Notes under the pieces: generated by a model
Seen by the model: the letters and a program-made list of their open reading frames with translations, nothing else
What the model was told of the DNA's origin: nothing
Database searches by the model: none
Source of the DNA: Azohydromonas caseinilytica
Lineage (GTDB): Bacteria > Pseudomonadota > Gammaproteobacteria > Burkholderiales > Burkholderiaceae_C
Assembly (NCBI RefSeq): GCF_012927045.1
Contig: NZ_JABBFW010000012.1
Coordinates: forward strand, 1-64,000
DNA length: 64,000 nt
Reading direction: 5' to 3'
Translations under genes and position numbers: made by a program
Shown: piece by piece, positions 34,878 to 42,969 of the stretch
Position numbering within the stretch: the stretch's first letter is position 1
Layout: each line of letters starts with the position of its first letter

Positions 34878-35822
34878 TCACATGTACAGCACGACCAGGT
34901 CGTTGATGACCGAGGGCCGGTCGTGGCCGACGATGTGGGTGTGGATCTCCAGCGTGAGCTGCACGCCGCTCTTGACCTGCTGCACGGCCTTGACGCGGCT
35001 GCGCGCATGGATGCGCGAGCCCGAGGTCACCGGTGCGGGGAAGCGCAGCCGGTCCGAGCCGTAGTTCACCATGTTCGTGTAGCCGACGATCTCCCAGTCC
35101 ATGGGTATGCGCATGCGGCTGGCGAGCACCTGCACCAGCGCGCCGTGGGCGATGGTCGTGCCGAACGGGCTCTGCGCTCGGGCCTTCACGGGGTCGGTGT
35201 GAATCCAGTAGTCGTCACCCGAGAGTTCCGCGAAACGGTCGATGAGCTCCTGGGTGACCTCGACCTCGCTGGACCAGCCGCTGAACGCCTCCGACACGAG
35301 GCCCTGCAGACCGGCGAGGTCCTTGACATCGATGCGCCGTGCGGGCGCTGCAGGCTCATTGGCGACAGGCCCGGCCTCGGGTCGCTGCCCGGCCTCGATC
35401 ACCGACGGGTGCGTGGAATCGGCGCTGGTGTAGCGCAGCAGCGTGACGCTGCCCGGACGCTCGTCGAACACCGGCCGCACGCGCAACCCGGTTTGCAGCC
35501 CTTCCGGCTGCACGCCCACCAGCGTGGTGTTCATGCGCGGCCCCTCGTCGAGCTCGACCACGGCCAGCAATTGCGGCATCTCGTCGCCGAACTCGGGCAG
35601 CGTGGGCACGCGCGCCGCCGTCCAGGTGTAGAGCGTCCCTTCCCCGGAAACGTCATGCCACGCGAGCTTGTGCGAGCCGCAGGACGGGCAATGTGCGCGC
35701 GGGAAGAAGATCCAGTGCTCGCAATCTCCGCACCGTTGCAGGCGCACCCGCCTCTGGCGCAGTCCGTCCCAGTAAGGCTGCGACAGCGGCGTGGGCTGCG
35801 GCAAGGGTTTGTTCCATTCCAT
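34878..35822 (-). CDS. DUF35 (zinc ribbon/OB) - MaoC hotdog fusion protein
   Basis: A 314-residue fusion. Residues about 15-135 are a DUF35 acyl-CoA-associated domain with a zinc ribbon at Cys31, Cys34, Cys45 and Cys48, followed by an OB fold (GEGTLYTWTAARVPTLPEFG). Residues about 180-314 are a MaoC hotdog with the hydratase motif DDYWIHTDPVKARAQSPFGT leading to TTIAHGAL, so Asp and His of an active (R)-hydratase are kept. ChsH2-like proteins such as the one at 55937-56899 have the opposite order, MaoC first. It follows the Ltp-type thiolase by two bases and probably forms a complex with it, combining hydration and retro-aldol or thiolytic cleavage of a steroid side-chain CoA ester. Confidence 0.83.
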   Translation of the reverse strand: MEWNKPLPQPTPLSQPYWDGLRQRRVRLQRCGDCEHWIFFPRAHCPSCGSHKLAWHDVSGEGTLYTWTAARVPTLPEFGDEMPQLLAVVELDEGPRMNTTLVGVQPEGLQTGLRVRPVFDERPGSVTLLRYTSADSTHPSVIEAGQRPEAGPVANEPAAPARRIDVKDLAGLQGLVSEAFSGWSSEVEVTQELIDRFAELSGDDYWIHTDPVKARAQSPFGTTIAHGALVQVLASRMRIPMDWEIVGYTNMVNYGSDRLRFPAPVTSGSRIHARSRVKAVQQVKSGVQLTLEIHTHIVGHDRPSVINDLVVLYM

Positions 35823-35824
35823 GT

Positions 35825-37039
35825 TCACGCTCCCTGCAGGATCAGCGCGCCCTGCTCGCTCATGACGCCGCCGGTGCCGGAGACGTAGGCCAGCTCGTGG
35901 CGCTTGAGCTGGCGCGCCCCCGCGCGGCCCTGCACCTGGTGCAGCGCCTCGATCACCTGGCTCATGCCCCCGGCGCTGCCGGCCTGGCCGAAGCTCAGTT
36001 GCCCGCCGTGGGTGTTCATCGGGAAGTCTCCCTTGAAGGTGAAATCGCGCTCGCGCACGAAGTCCATCCCTCGGCCCTTGTCGCAGAAGCCCGCGTCTTC
36101 CAGCGTGAGCAGCACGGTGACGGTGTAGCAGTCGTAGATCTGCGCCATGTGCATGTCCGAGGGCTGCAGCCCGGCCATCGCGAACGCCCGCCGCGATGCC
36201 GGGCCGATGGGCGTGGCCAGCATGTCGGCCGCGTAGGTCGGTGACTTGCTTTGCACGTGCTCGCCGCAGCCGATGACGCGTACCGGCCGGTGCTTGCAGC
36301 GCTGCGCGATGTCCTCGCGCGTCACGACCACGGCCGCACCCCCGGCCATCGGCATCACGATCTCCAGCATGCGCAGCGGCTCGGCCACCATGCGCGAGGC
36401 CAGCACGTCCTCCACCGTGATGAGATGGCCGTGGAAGAACGCCTGCGGGTTCTCGCTGGCGTTGAAGCGCTGCGCCACGGCAACGCGGGCCAGCGCGGCC
36501 GCGTCCCAGCCGTACTGCGCGGCATAGCGCTGCGCGATCATGGCGTAGCCGGTGTTCTGCGCCATGTGGCCGTAGGGCAGGTCCATCTCGGCCTCCGGCG
36601 CGCCAAAGCGCGTGCTGTGGCCGCCGAAGCGCGAGGCCTTCATGACCTCGGCCGCATGGTCGTCCACGGGCGCCTGCGGCGCCAGCCGCGCGGGGATGAC
36701 GCACAGCACGGTGCTGCACATTCCCAGCTCGATCGCCGCGGCGGCGCGCCACACCATGCCCACGCTGCTGGCGCCGCCGAGATCGACGACCTCGGCATAG
36801 TCGAGCTTCACGCCCAGGTACTCGCCCGCCATCGCCGGCACGAACATGCCGGCCTCGTGGAACTGCGCGCCCGGCAGTACCAGGCCGTCCACGTCCTGCA
36901 GCGTCAGGCCCGCATCGGCCAGCGCCTGCGTGCCCAGGTCCGCGACCTGTTCGAGGTGGAACATGCGCGGCGCGCCGGCGTATTTCTGTGGCTTGTATTG
37001 CGCGGCACCCACCAGCGCCGCCTGTCCTTTGAGTCCCAT
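35825..37039 (-). CDS. lipid-transfer-protein type thiolase/aldolase (Ltp-like)
   Basis: A 404-residue SCP2-thiolase-like protein. It begins MGLKGQAALVGAAQYKPQKY and contains DLGGASSVGMVWRAAAAIEL, AQNTGYAMIAQRYAAQYGWD, QIYDCYTVTVLLTLEDAGFC and the C-terminal PMNTHGGQLSFGQAGSAGGM. The usual nucleophilic Cys of degradative thiolases is not at its expected place; this branch includes Ltp2, a retro-aldolase that removes the last side-chain fragment from C22 steroid CoA esters together with a DUF35 partner. The partner gene lies directly downstream. The start at 37039 is followed by a good family N-terminus; the operator at 37108-37125 is 68 bases upstream. A second Ltp-like gene is at 53193. Confidence 0.86.
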   Translation of the reverse strand: MGLKGQAALVGAAQYKPQKYAGAPRMFHLEQVADLGTQALADAGLTLQDVDGLVLPGAQFHEAGMFVPAMAGEYLGVKLDYAEVVDLGGASSVGMVWRAAAAIELGMCSTVLCVIPARLAPQAPVDDHAAEVMKASRFGGHSTRFGAPEAEMDLPYGHMAQNTGYAMIAQRYAAQYGWDAAALARVAVAQRFNASENPQAFFHGHLITVEDVLASRMVAEPLRMLEIVMPMAGGAAVVVTREDIAQRCKHRPVRVIGCGEHVQSKSPTYAADMLATPIGPASRRAFAMAGLQPSDMHMAQIYDCYTVTVLLTLEDAGFCDKGRGMDFVRERDFTFKGDFPMNTHGGQLSFGQAGSAGGMSQVIEALHQVQGRAGARQLKRHELAYVSGTGGVMSEQGALILQGA

Positions 37040-37107
37040 CGTGCACTCCAAGTGCTGCGACCCCCAGGGGCCGCTGCCCGGCATTGTGGTGGCACCGCGC
37101 GTGCGGC

Positions 37108-37125
37108 CATCGTCCGTCAGGACTA
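37108..37125 (-). promoter_or_regulatory. steroid-regulon dyad, copy 7
   Basis: Read toward the Ltp-like thiolase it is TAGTCCTGACGGACGATG, 68 bases before the ATG. Only 22 bases separate it from copy 8, which points the other way toward the YCF48 gene. This makes a clean pair of back-to-back sites. Confidence 0.68.
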
Positions 37126-37147
37126 TCCCGGCACGGCCCGCCGCGGC

Positions 37148-37165
37148 TACTCCTTTCGGACGATG
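37148..37165 (+). promoter_or_regulatory. steroid-regulon dyad, copy 8
   Basis: TACTCCTTTCGGACGATG on the + strand, one base off TAGTCC in its left arm. It is 73 bases before the GTG start of the YCF48-like gene and faces it in the common orientation. Confidence 0.62.
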
Positions 37166-37238
37166 TTGCGTATGGGCGGCTGCGAAGAATGCCCTGCATG
37201 CGGCTGCGCGCCGAGACCAGAAGCTTAGGAGACAAACC

Positions 37239-38234
37239 GTGCGAACCGCCTTGGGCGTTGCCATGGCCGCCGTCATGGCCATGGCCGCCAGCCATGCCTT
37301 TTCTCCTCGTCCCACGCCGCCGTTGGCCGCCACGACGCTGCCCGTGCAGCGCATGCACTTCAACACGCTGGTGCACTCCAGCGCCGGCATGGTGGCCGGC
37401 GGCGAGCTCGGCACGCTGCTGTACTCCGTTGATGAAGGCCGCAGCTGGCTGCCGGCGCGGGTGTCCGCCCGACGGCAGGCGCTCATCACCCAGGTGCGCT
37501 TCGACAAGGATGGCCGCCATGGCCTGGCCGTGGGCCACGAAGGCTGGATTCTGCGCAGCGACGATGGCGGCCTGAGCTGGAGCGAGCTGCACTTCGACGA
37601 GGCCCAGGGCGAGCCGCTGATGAGCATTGCCCAACTGCCATCGGGCCGCATCCTGGCCGTGGGCGCCTTTGGCCGCATGCTGCGCTCCGACGACCAGGGC
37701 CGCAGCTGGCAGCGCGTGGAACTGCCAGGCGTCGAGGACAAGCATCTCAACGGTATCGTTGGCAACGAAGACGGCACGCGATGGCTCGTGGTCGGCGAGC
37801 GCGGCCTGGTGCTGCAGGGCGACGCCCAGGGCGAGCAATGGCAGATGCTCGACCCGTTCTACAACGGTAGCTTCTACAACGCCGTGTCGCTGCCCGGCCA
37901 GGAGTGGCTGGTCTACGGCATGCGCGGCCATGTCTTCCGCAGCGACAGCGGCGCAAGGCAATGGCGCCGGGCGGAGCTGCCTGCACCGGCTTCCTTCTTC
38001 GGCCATGCGCGCAGCGCCGACGGCCGCCTGGTGCTGGTGGGCCAGGGCGGGCTGCTCGCGGTCAGCAGCGACGAGGGCCAGCGTTTCGCCCTGCAGCGCA
38101 TCGGCTCGTCCGCCACCCTGACCGACGTCGTGGCGCAGGGTACGCGGCTGTGGCTGGCCGGCGAGGCCGGGCTGCATCCCCACGACAAGCTGGGCATCAC
38201 GGCCGAACGCGCCGTCAACGGAGATCTGCGGTGA
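37239..38234 (+). CDS. exported YCF48/BNR-type beta-propeller protein
   Basis: A 331-residue protein with a signal peptide (VRTALGVAMAAVMAMAASHA) followed by five to six propeller blades. Each blade carries a BNR/Asp-box-like turn such as SVDEGRSWLP, SDDGGLSWSE, SDDQGRSWQR and SSDEGQRFAL, and the strand pattern G-x-I/M-L-R-S-D. This is the YCF48/HCF136-like family. Genes of this type are often found next to RND permeases and DUF1302/DUF1329 genes in degraders of hydrophobic compounds, where they may be periplasmic assembly or adaptor factors; a mechanism is not established. The GTG start at 37239 has AGGAG eight bases ahead. Its stop overlaps the RND start (GTGA). Confidence 0.83.
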   Translation: MRTALGVAMAAVMAMAASHAFSPRPTPPLAATTLPVQRMHFNTLVHSSAGMVAGGELGTLLYSVDEGRSWLPARVSARRQALITQVRFDKDGRHGLAVGHEGWILRSDDGGLSWSELHFDEAQGEPLMSIAQLPSGRILAVGAFGRMLRSDDQGRSWQRVELPGVEDKHLNGIVGNEDGTRWLVVGERGLVLQGDAQGEQWQMLDPFYNGSFYNAVSLPGQEWLVYGMRGHVFRSDSGARQWRRAELPAPASFFGHARSADGRLVLVGQGGLLAVSSDEGQRFALQRIGSSATLTDVVAQGTRLWLAGEAGLHPHDKLGITAERAVNGDLR

Positions 38235-40615
38235 GCCAAGTCCCGTCCTCCCGGCGCATCGACGCCGTCATCGACCGCATCGCCCATGCGCTGCTCGCCT
38301 GGCGCCGCGCCATCGCGCTGACCACGGCCATCCTCACGCTGATACTGGGCGCCTCAGCGTTGCGCGTGCACCTGGACCCGGGCTTCAACAAGCTCATCCC
38401 GCTGCGCCACGCGTACATGGAGGCCTTTCTCAAGCACGCCGCCACCTTCTCCGGGGCCAACCGGGTGATGGTCGACGTGCGCTGGAAGGGCGAGGGCGAC
38501 ATCTACAACCCCGAGTTTCTCGCCGCGCTGCGCGGCATCACGGACGAGGTGTTCTTCATCCCTGGCGTCAATCGCGGGCAGGTGTTCTCGCTATTCACGC
38601 CCAACGTGAAGTACATCGAGATCACCGAGAACGGCTTCGTGGGCGAGGTGGTGATCCCCTCGCGCTTCACCCCTGACGAGAAGGGCCTGGCGCAGGTGCG
38701 CTCCAACGTGGCCAAGTCCGGGCAGATCGGCTCGCTGGTGTCCACCGACCTGAGATCCGCCCTGGTGCGCGCGGACCTGCTGGAGACTGATCCCCAGACC
38801 GGGCAGCACCTGGACTACGGCGAGGTGGCCCGCAAGCTTGAAGCCATCCGTGCGCGCTTCGAGAGCCGCAACATCGAGATCGGCGTCGTGGGCTTCGCCA
38901 AGATCGTCGGCGACGTGATGGACGGGCTGCTCAACGTGGTGGCCTTCTTCGCCATCGCCCTGACGGTCACGGCCGCGCTGCTGTGGACCTATGCCCGCTC
39001 TGTCAAGCTCACCTTGCTGGCGCTGGCGGTGGCGCTGCTGCCGGTGGTGTGGCTGCTGGGACTGCTGCCGCTGATGGGCTACGGCATCGATCCGATGTCG
39101 GTGCTGGTGCCCTTCCTGATCTTCTCGATCGGCGTGTCGCACGCCGTGCAGATGACCAATGCCTGGAAGCAGGAGGTGCTTGCCGGGCGCCCGCCAGAGT
39201 TCGCCGCGCAGGCTGCATTCCGCAAGCTCGCGATACCCGGCACGGTGGCCCTGCTGACCAACGCGCTGGGTTTCATGGTCATCATGCTCATCGACATCCC
39301 GATCGTGCACGAGCTCGGCGTCACGGCCTGCCTGGGGGTGCTGCTGATGATCGTGACCAACAAGGTGATGCTGCCCGTGATCCTGTCGCACCTGCGCCTG
39401 GAGCCCGCGGCGCTGCGCCAGGGGCAGCCGTTGGACCACGGCGCACCCCGGCACGGCCTCTGGTGGGCGGTGTCGGCGCTGTCGCAGCCGCGGGCGGCGC
39501 TGCTGACGCTGCTGGCCGCCCTGCTGCTGCTGGGCGTGGGCACGCACCTGGCGCGAGGGCTGCAGACCGGCGACATCGGCGCCGGCGCCCCGGAGCTGCG
39601 CGCCACCTCGCGCTACAACCTCGACAACGACCGCATCCTGCACAGCTACGCGATCGGCATGGACGTGCTTTCCGTCTATGCGGAGGCCGACGGCTCCGAG
39701 GAGGCCTGCCTCGACTGGAGCGTGATGAACGCCGTCGAGCGGCTGGACCTGCACATGCGCGGCGTGGACGGCGTGCGCTCGGTCAGCACCGTGGCCGGGC
39801 TGGCCAAGCGGGCCGCGGCCGGCAGCAACGAGGGCAATCCGCGCTGGGCCGCGCTGCAGCGCACGCCGGGCGCATTGCGTACCGGCGCCAAGGCGGCCAG
39901 CCCGGATCTGGGCCTCAACACCGAGGGTTGCGGCGTCATCCACGTGCAGGTGTTCCTCAAGAACCACGAGGGCGCCACGGTCAAGCATGTCGTGCACGAG
40001 CTCCAGGGCTTCATCGCGACCAATGACACGCCCCATGTCAGGTTCCGCCTGGCCGGTGGCAATGCCGGCGTGGCCGCGGCCACCAACGAGGCCGTCGAGC
40101 AGGCCGAGGTGCAAATGCTGGCGGCCATTTTCGGCGCCATCGCGCTGCTGTGCTGGCTGAGCTTTCGCAGCTGGCGCGCCGTGCTGTGCATTCTGGTGCC
40201 GCTGACGCTGGTGTCGATCCTGTGCAACGCGCTCATGGCGGTGCTCGACATCGGGCTCAAGGTCGCCACGCTGCCCGTGATCGCCCTGGGCGTGGGCGTG
40301 GGCGTGGACTACGGCATCTACCTGTTCGAGCGCATGCAGCACGAGATCCAGGGCCGGGGCGCATCGCTGCGCGAGGCCTTCTACGAGGCCATGCGCCAAC
40401 GCGGCACGGCCGCGGTCTTCACCGCGGTGACGATGTCCATCGGCGTGGGCACCTGGGCCTTCTCGGCGCTGAAGTTCCAGGCCGACATGGGCATCCTGCT
40501 GGCGTTCATGTTCCTGGTGAACGCGCTCGGAGCCATCTTCCTGCTGCCGGCCATGGCCTGCTGGCTGTCGGTGGGGCGCAGCACGGCAAGCCGGCACCAG
40601 CCGCAGGCGGCATAG
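38231..40615 (+). CDS. RND-superfamily transporter (MmpL/HpnN-like)
   Basis: A 794-residue inner-membrane protein with the two-fold RND layout: one helix at about 20-42, a large periplasmic loop (45-220), helices 2-6 (about 225-390), a seventh helix near 415-435, a second periplasmic loop (440-610) and five more helices to the end. Typical signatures are ISIGVSHAVQMTNAW-like in the first half and GVGVGVDYGIYLFERMQHE with AVFTAVTMSIGVGTWAFS in the second. It is of the MMPL/patched type that moves lipids, hopanoids or sterols rather than the tripartite drug-efflux type. GTG 38231 overlaps the YCF48 stop, so the two are co-translated. Role in steroid uptake or export across the envelope is inferred from context. 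Confidence 0.87.
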   Translation: MSQVPSSRRIDAVIDRIAHALLAWRRAIALTTAILTLILGASALRVHLDPGFNKLIPLRHAYMEAFLKHAATFSGANRVMVDVRWKGEGDIYNPEFLAALRGITDEVFFIPGVNRGQVFSLFTPNVKYIEITENGFVGEVVIPSRFTPDEKGLAQVRSNVAKSGQIGSLVSTDLRSALVRADLLETDPQTGQHLDYGEVARKLEAIRARFESRNIEIGVVGFAKIVGDVMDGLLNVVAFFAIALTVTAALLWTYARSVKLTLLALAVALLPVVWLLGLLPLMGYGIDPMSVLVPFLIFSIGVSHAVQMTNAWKQEVLAGRPPEFAAQAAFRKLAIPGTVALLTNALGFMVIMLIDIPIVHELGVTACLGVLLMIVTNKVMLPVILSHLRLEPAALRQGQPLDHGAPRHGLWWAVSALSQPRAALLTLLAALLLLGVGTHLARGLQTGDIGAGAPELRATSRYNLDNDRILHSYAIGMDVLSVYAEADGSEEACLDWSVMNAVERLDLHMRGVDGVRSVSTVAGLAKRAAAGSNEGNPRWAALQRTPGALRTGAKAASPDLGLNTEGCGVIHVQVFLKNHEGATVKHVVHELQGFIATNDTPHVRFRLAGGNAGVAAATNEAVEQAEVQMLAAIFGAIALLCWLSFRSWRAVLCILVPLTLVSILCNALMAVLDIGLKVATLPVIALGVGVGVDYGIYLFERMQHEIQGRGASLREAFYEAMRQRGTAAVFTAVTMSIGVGTWAFSALKFQADMGILLAFMFLVNALGAIFLLPAMACWLSVGRSTASRHQPQAA

Positions 40616-40637
40616 CGCACCCCACGCCGCCCACAGG

Positions 40638-40674
40638 GCCCGCTCCCGCACCATCGGGAGCGGGCTTTGTCGTT
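40638..40674 (+). terminator. rho-independent terminator of the YCF48-RND operon
   Basis: GCCCGCTCCCG at 40638-40648 pairs perfectly with CGGGAGCGGGC at 40655-40665 around a CACCAT loop, and TTTGTCGTTT follows. It lies 23 bases after the RND stop. Confidence 0.85.
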
Positions 40675-40741
40675 TCCAGGCCTTGAAGCGCAATGCCGCG
40701 CCCTACCTTGCAGTAAGGCGTCCGCACTGTCCGTGTTTGCC

Positions 40742-40983
40742 ATGACGACTGCCCCCATCACGAGCAGGGGCCAGGTCACCATTCCCGCCAAGTGCGGCAG
40801 GCGTTGCAGGTGGAGGCGGGAGACCGCGTGGAGTTCGTGGACGTGCAGCCCGGGCGCTTCGAGATCGTCGCGGCCACCGCCTCCGTGAAATCGCTCAGGG
40901 GCGCCTTCGGCCGGCCCGCAAGAGCGGTGTCCATCGACGAGATGAATCAAGCCATCGCCGCGCGCGCGGCAGGCAAGCGGTGA
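40742..40983 (+). pseudogene. AbrB/MazE-type antitoxin, frameshifted
   Basis: Two overlapping reading frames together give one AbrB-family antitoxin of about 80 residues. The first frame begins MTTAPITSRGQVTIPAK, the signature swapped-hairpin start. After the Lys at 40790-40792 the homologous sequence continues in another frame as RQALQVEAGDRVEFVDVQPG and ends AIAARAAGKR. A single missing base in the run CCAAGTGCGG (a G between AAG and GTG) explains the break. The intact protein would bind DNA and neutralise a PIN-type toxin. The next reading frame begins at the overlapping GTGA, as in vapBC-like pairs. A sequencing error could give the same picture. Confidence 0.7.
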
Positions 40984-41027
40984 TCGAGTGCCACACCAAT
41001 GCCCTGGTGCGCTCCGTCATGCGGAGC
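40980..41027 (+). pseudogene. remnant of a PIN-domain toxin
   Basis: Starting at the GTG that overlaps the antitoxin stop, the frame reads IECHTNALVRSVM, close to the PIN-toxin opening of the form I-x-x-D-T-N-x-L-V-R. The conserved first acidic residue is replaced by His. Similarity stops after about 15 codons, where repeat sequence begins, so at most the first strand of the toxin survives. Together with the frameshifted antitoxin this is a decayed type II toxin-antitoxin pair. Confidence 0.5.
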
Positions 41028-41054
41028 CGACGAAGCTTTGAGACCAGAAGAACA

Positions 41055-41100
41055 CCGTTCGGGCTGAAGCCTTCGACAGGCTCAGCCCGAACGGGTTTTC
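41055..41100. repeat. REP-like palindromic repeat
   Basis: CCGTTCGGGCTGA (41055-41067) and TCAGCCCGAACGG (41082-41094) form a 13-base-pair stem with further pairing of AGCC and GGCT inside, followed by GTTTTC. The inner phrase CCTTCGACAGGCTCAGCCCG resembles a dispersed repeat common in Comamonadaceae genomes. It could also stop transcription on the + strand. Confidence 0.65.
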
Positions 41101-41182
41101 TTTCAGAGTCAAAGAGGAACTGGAAAATCATGTGGTCCGTGTATCAGCGAGATCCACATGAGTGCGCCCCGCCGGGCGCATG

Positions 41183-41206
41183 AAAAAGGCCCGCACTCGG
41201 CGGGCC
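41183..41206 (-). terminator. rho-independent terminator after the DUF1302 gene
   Basis: On the minus strand GGCCCGC and GCGGGCC pair around a five-base loop and are followed by TTTTT. It lies 24 bases past the DUF1302 stop and closes the DUF1329-DUF1302 transcript. Confidence 0.8.
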
Positions 41207-41230
41207 TCCAGTCGCACCTTGGAGCGTGCG

Positions 41231-42943
41231 TCAGAACGCGTACTTCACCACCAGCGAGAGCTGGTCGCGGTCGACGAGCTTGCGCTCGGTTCGCGGGTCC
41301 AGCGAGGCGTCGCCCAGGTAGCCCAGATAGCTCAGGCCCACCGACAGGTTGGCGTGGCGCGTGAAGGTGGCGCCGATGCTGTAGCGCGCATCGCCCTGGC
41401 CGCCCACGCCGCCGGTGAGGCTGCGGCCCCGGAGCTGGTGCGAGTAGGCGATGGGTACCGACAGGTCCCAGCCCTCGAAGATGCCAGGGTAGCCCAGCGC
41501 CAGCGTGGCGCTGGCGGCCAGCGAGTTCCTGGTCTGGAAGAACGGATCGTTGCGCGCGGCGAAGCCAAAAGTGGCGGGAAAGGCCTCGGCGCCCGGCGCC
41601 TGGCGCGCCTCGATGCTGCCCACCCGCACGGCGGCGATCTCGGCCAGCAGCAGTGCCGAGTCCGCCAGCGCGCTGCGCCCGAGGTTGGCGGTGGCGTTGA
41701 GGTTGAGCTGCGTGATGTTGGCCCGCGTCGGATTGGCCATGGTCGCCCCCGTGGCCGGGTTGACCAGCGTGTTGACCAGCACCGGTGCGCCGCGCTTGTG
41801 CGAGAGCTCGCCTGCCATCGCCACGGCGCCGAAGGTGGTGCTGAAGGTGGCGCCGATGAGCTTGACGTCGTCGAAGTAGCGGATGCGGTACGAGCCGTTG
41901 CCGATCTGCGTGATGCCGCCGAACGCCGCCTGCAGTGCGGGCGGGATGGCCGTGCCGGCCGTGAAGGCGTTGATTTCGGGCAGCGGCGTGCGGTCGTGGT
42001 AATTCAGGTAGTACAGGCCCAGCTCGGTCTCGTCAGTGATGCGGTAGCGCGTGCCGATGCCCCACTGGCCCGTGCGGCCCGGGCGAATGTCGTCCCCGCG
42101 CACGCCAAAGGAGCAACCGTTGAAGCCTGCAAAGCCCGCGGCCGGTACCGCGGGGATCGCGGTGAACGGACCCAGGCAGCGACCGCCCGGCCCCACGCCG
42201 TCGGAACTGTTGAGGAACGAGCCCGGTGCGGGAGCAATGGTCTCGTGGAAGTTGAACTGTGCATGCCCCAGCAGCGACCAGCGCGGGCTCATCTCCAGCG
42301 TCGCGGAGATCTGGTCCTCGGGCAGGAGCTGGTCCTTGGTCTCGGTGCCCGGGATGCCGGTCTTGGTGCCGTCGGCCGGCCCCTGCGCCAGGGAGATGCT
42401 GGGGAAGAACAGCGCCTCGCCCCAGGACACCACGTGCCGGCCCAGGCGCACCGTGGCGCGGCTTTCGCCCACGTTGAACGAGGTGTAGCCGTAGGCGTCG
42501 AGCACGCGCGAGTAGCCGCCGTGGTAGCGCCGCGCCGCGGGCGTGAACTCGTTGAAGGGCGCGGGCTTGTTGATGCGGCTGGGGTTGGACGGCGACGGGT
42601 CGGCATCGTTGCTGCGGTGGTAGACGTCGTCGTAGAAGGTGCTGGCCGAGAACACCAAGCCGTTGTCGCCCTTGGACAGCTTGGTGTCCAGCAGCAGCGC
42701 CAGCCGGTTGGCCGTGAGCGCATGCTTGGCGAAGTTGCTGTTGCCGTCGTTGCCGCCGCTGTTGAGCGGCCCGACCAGCAGCGCGTCGGGCGACTTCATG
42801 CGCTGCCCCAGCGTGTAGGTCGCGCCCAGCCGCCAGTCCAGGTTGAGTCCGTCGCCGAAGTCGATGGTCTCGCCTGCGAGCGCCGGACCCGCCAGGGCCT
42901 GCAGCGCCAGGGCCACGGCACCGAGCTTGTGGTGCTTGTTCAT
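41231..42943 (-). CDS. DUF1302 outer-membrane barrel protein
   Basis: A 570-residue exported protein of the DUF1302 family. The N-terminus is a signal peptide (MNKHHKLGAVALALQALAGP followed by ALAGE). The mature part is rich in alternating polar/aromatic strands, e.g. RWSLLGHAQFNFHE and ELGLYYLNYHDRTPLPEIN, and ends LVVKYAF with a terminal Phe, as outer-membrane beta-barrels do. DUF1302 proteins are found in degraders of steroids, aromatic and other hydrophobic compounds, paired with DUF1329; a porin-like or FadL-like uptake role is likely but unproven. It lies 26 bases after the DUF1329 gene. A longer frame to 43174 lacks the signal peptide and was rejected. Confidence 0.86.
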   Translation of the reverse strand: MNKHHKLGAVALALQALAGPALAGETIDFGDGLNLDWRLGATYTLGQRMKSPDALLVGPLNSGGNDGNSNFAKHALTANRLALLLDTKLSKGDNGLVFSASTFYDDVYHRSNDADPSPSNPSRINKPAPFNEFTPAARRYHGGYSRVLDAYGYTSFNVGESRATVRLGRHVVSWGEALFFPSISLAQGPADGTKTGIPGTETKDQLLPEDQISATLEMSPRWSLLGHAQFNFHETIAPAPGSFLNSSDGVGPGGRCLGPFTAIPAVPAAGFAGFNGCSFGVRGDDIRPGRTGQWGIGTRYRITDETELGLYYLNYHDRTPLPEINAFTAGTAIPPALQAAFGGITQIGNGSYRIRYFDDVKLIGATFSTTFGAVAMAGELSHKRGAPVLVNTLVNPATGATMANPTRANITQLNLNATANLGRSALADSALLLAEIAAVRVGSIEARQAPGAEAFPATFGFAARNDPFFQTRNSLAASATLALGYPGIFEGWDLSVPIAYSHQLRGRSLTGGVGGQGDARYSIGATFTRHANLSVGLSYLGYLGDASLDPRTERKLVDRDQLSLVVKYAF

Positions 42944-42969
42944 TGGAATGTGTCCCTCGTGGTGCACGT

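Noticed and set aside
34878-38183. A 1101-codon minus-strand frame joining the DUF35-MaoC protein to upstream sequence
   Set aside because: Upstream of 35822 it is a shadow of the thiolase and YCF48 genes. In high-GC DNA stop codons are rare in the wrong frames.
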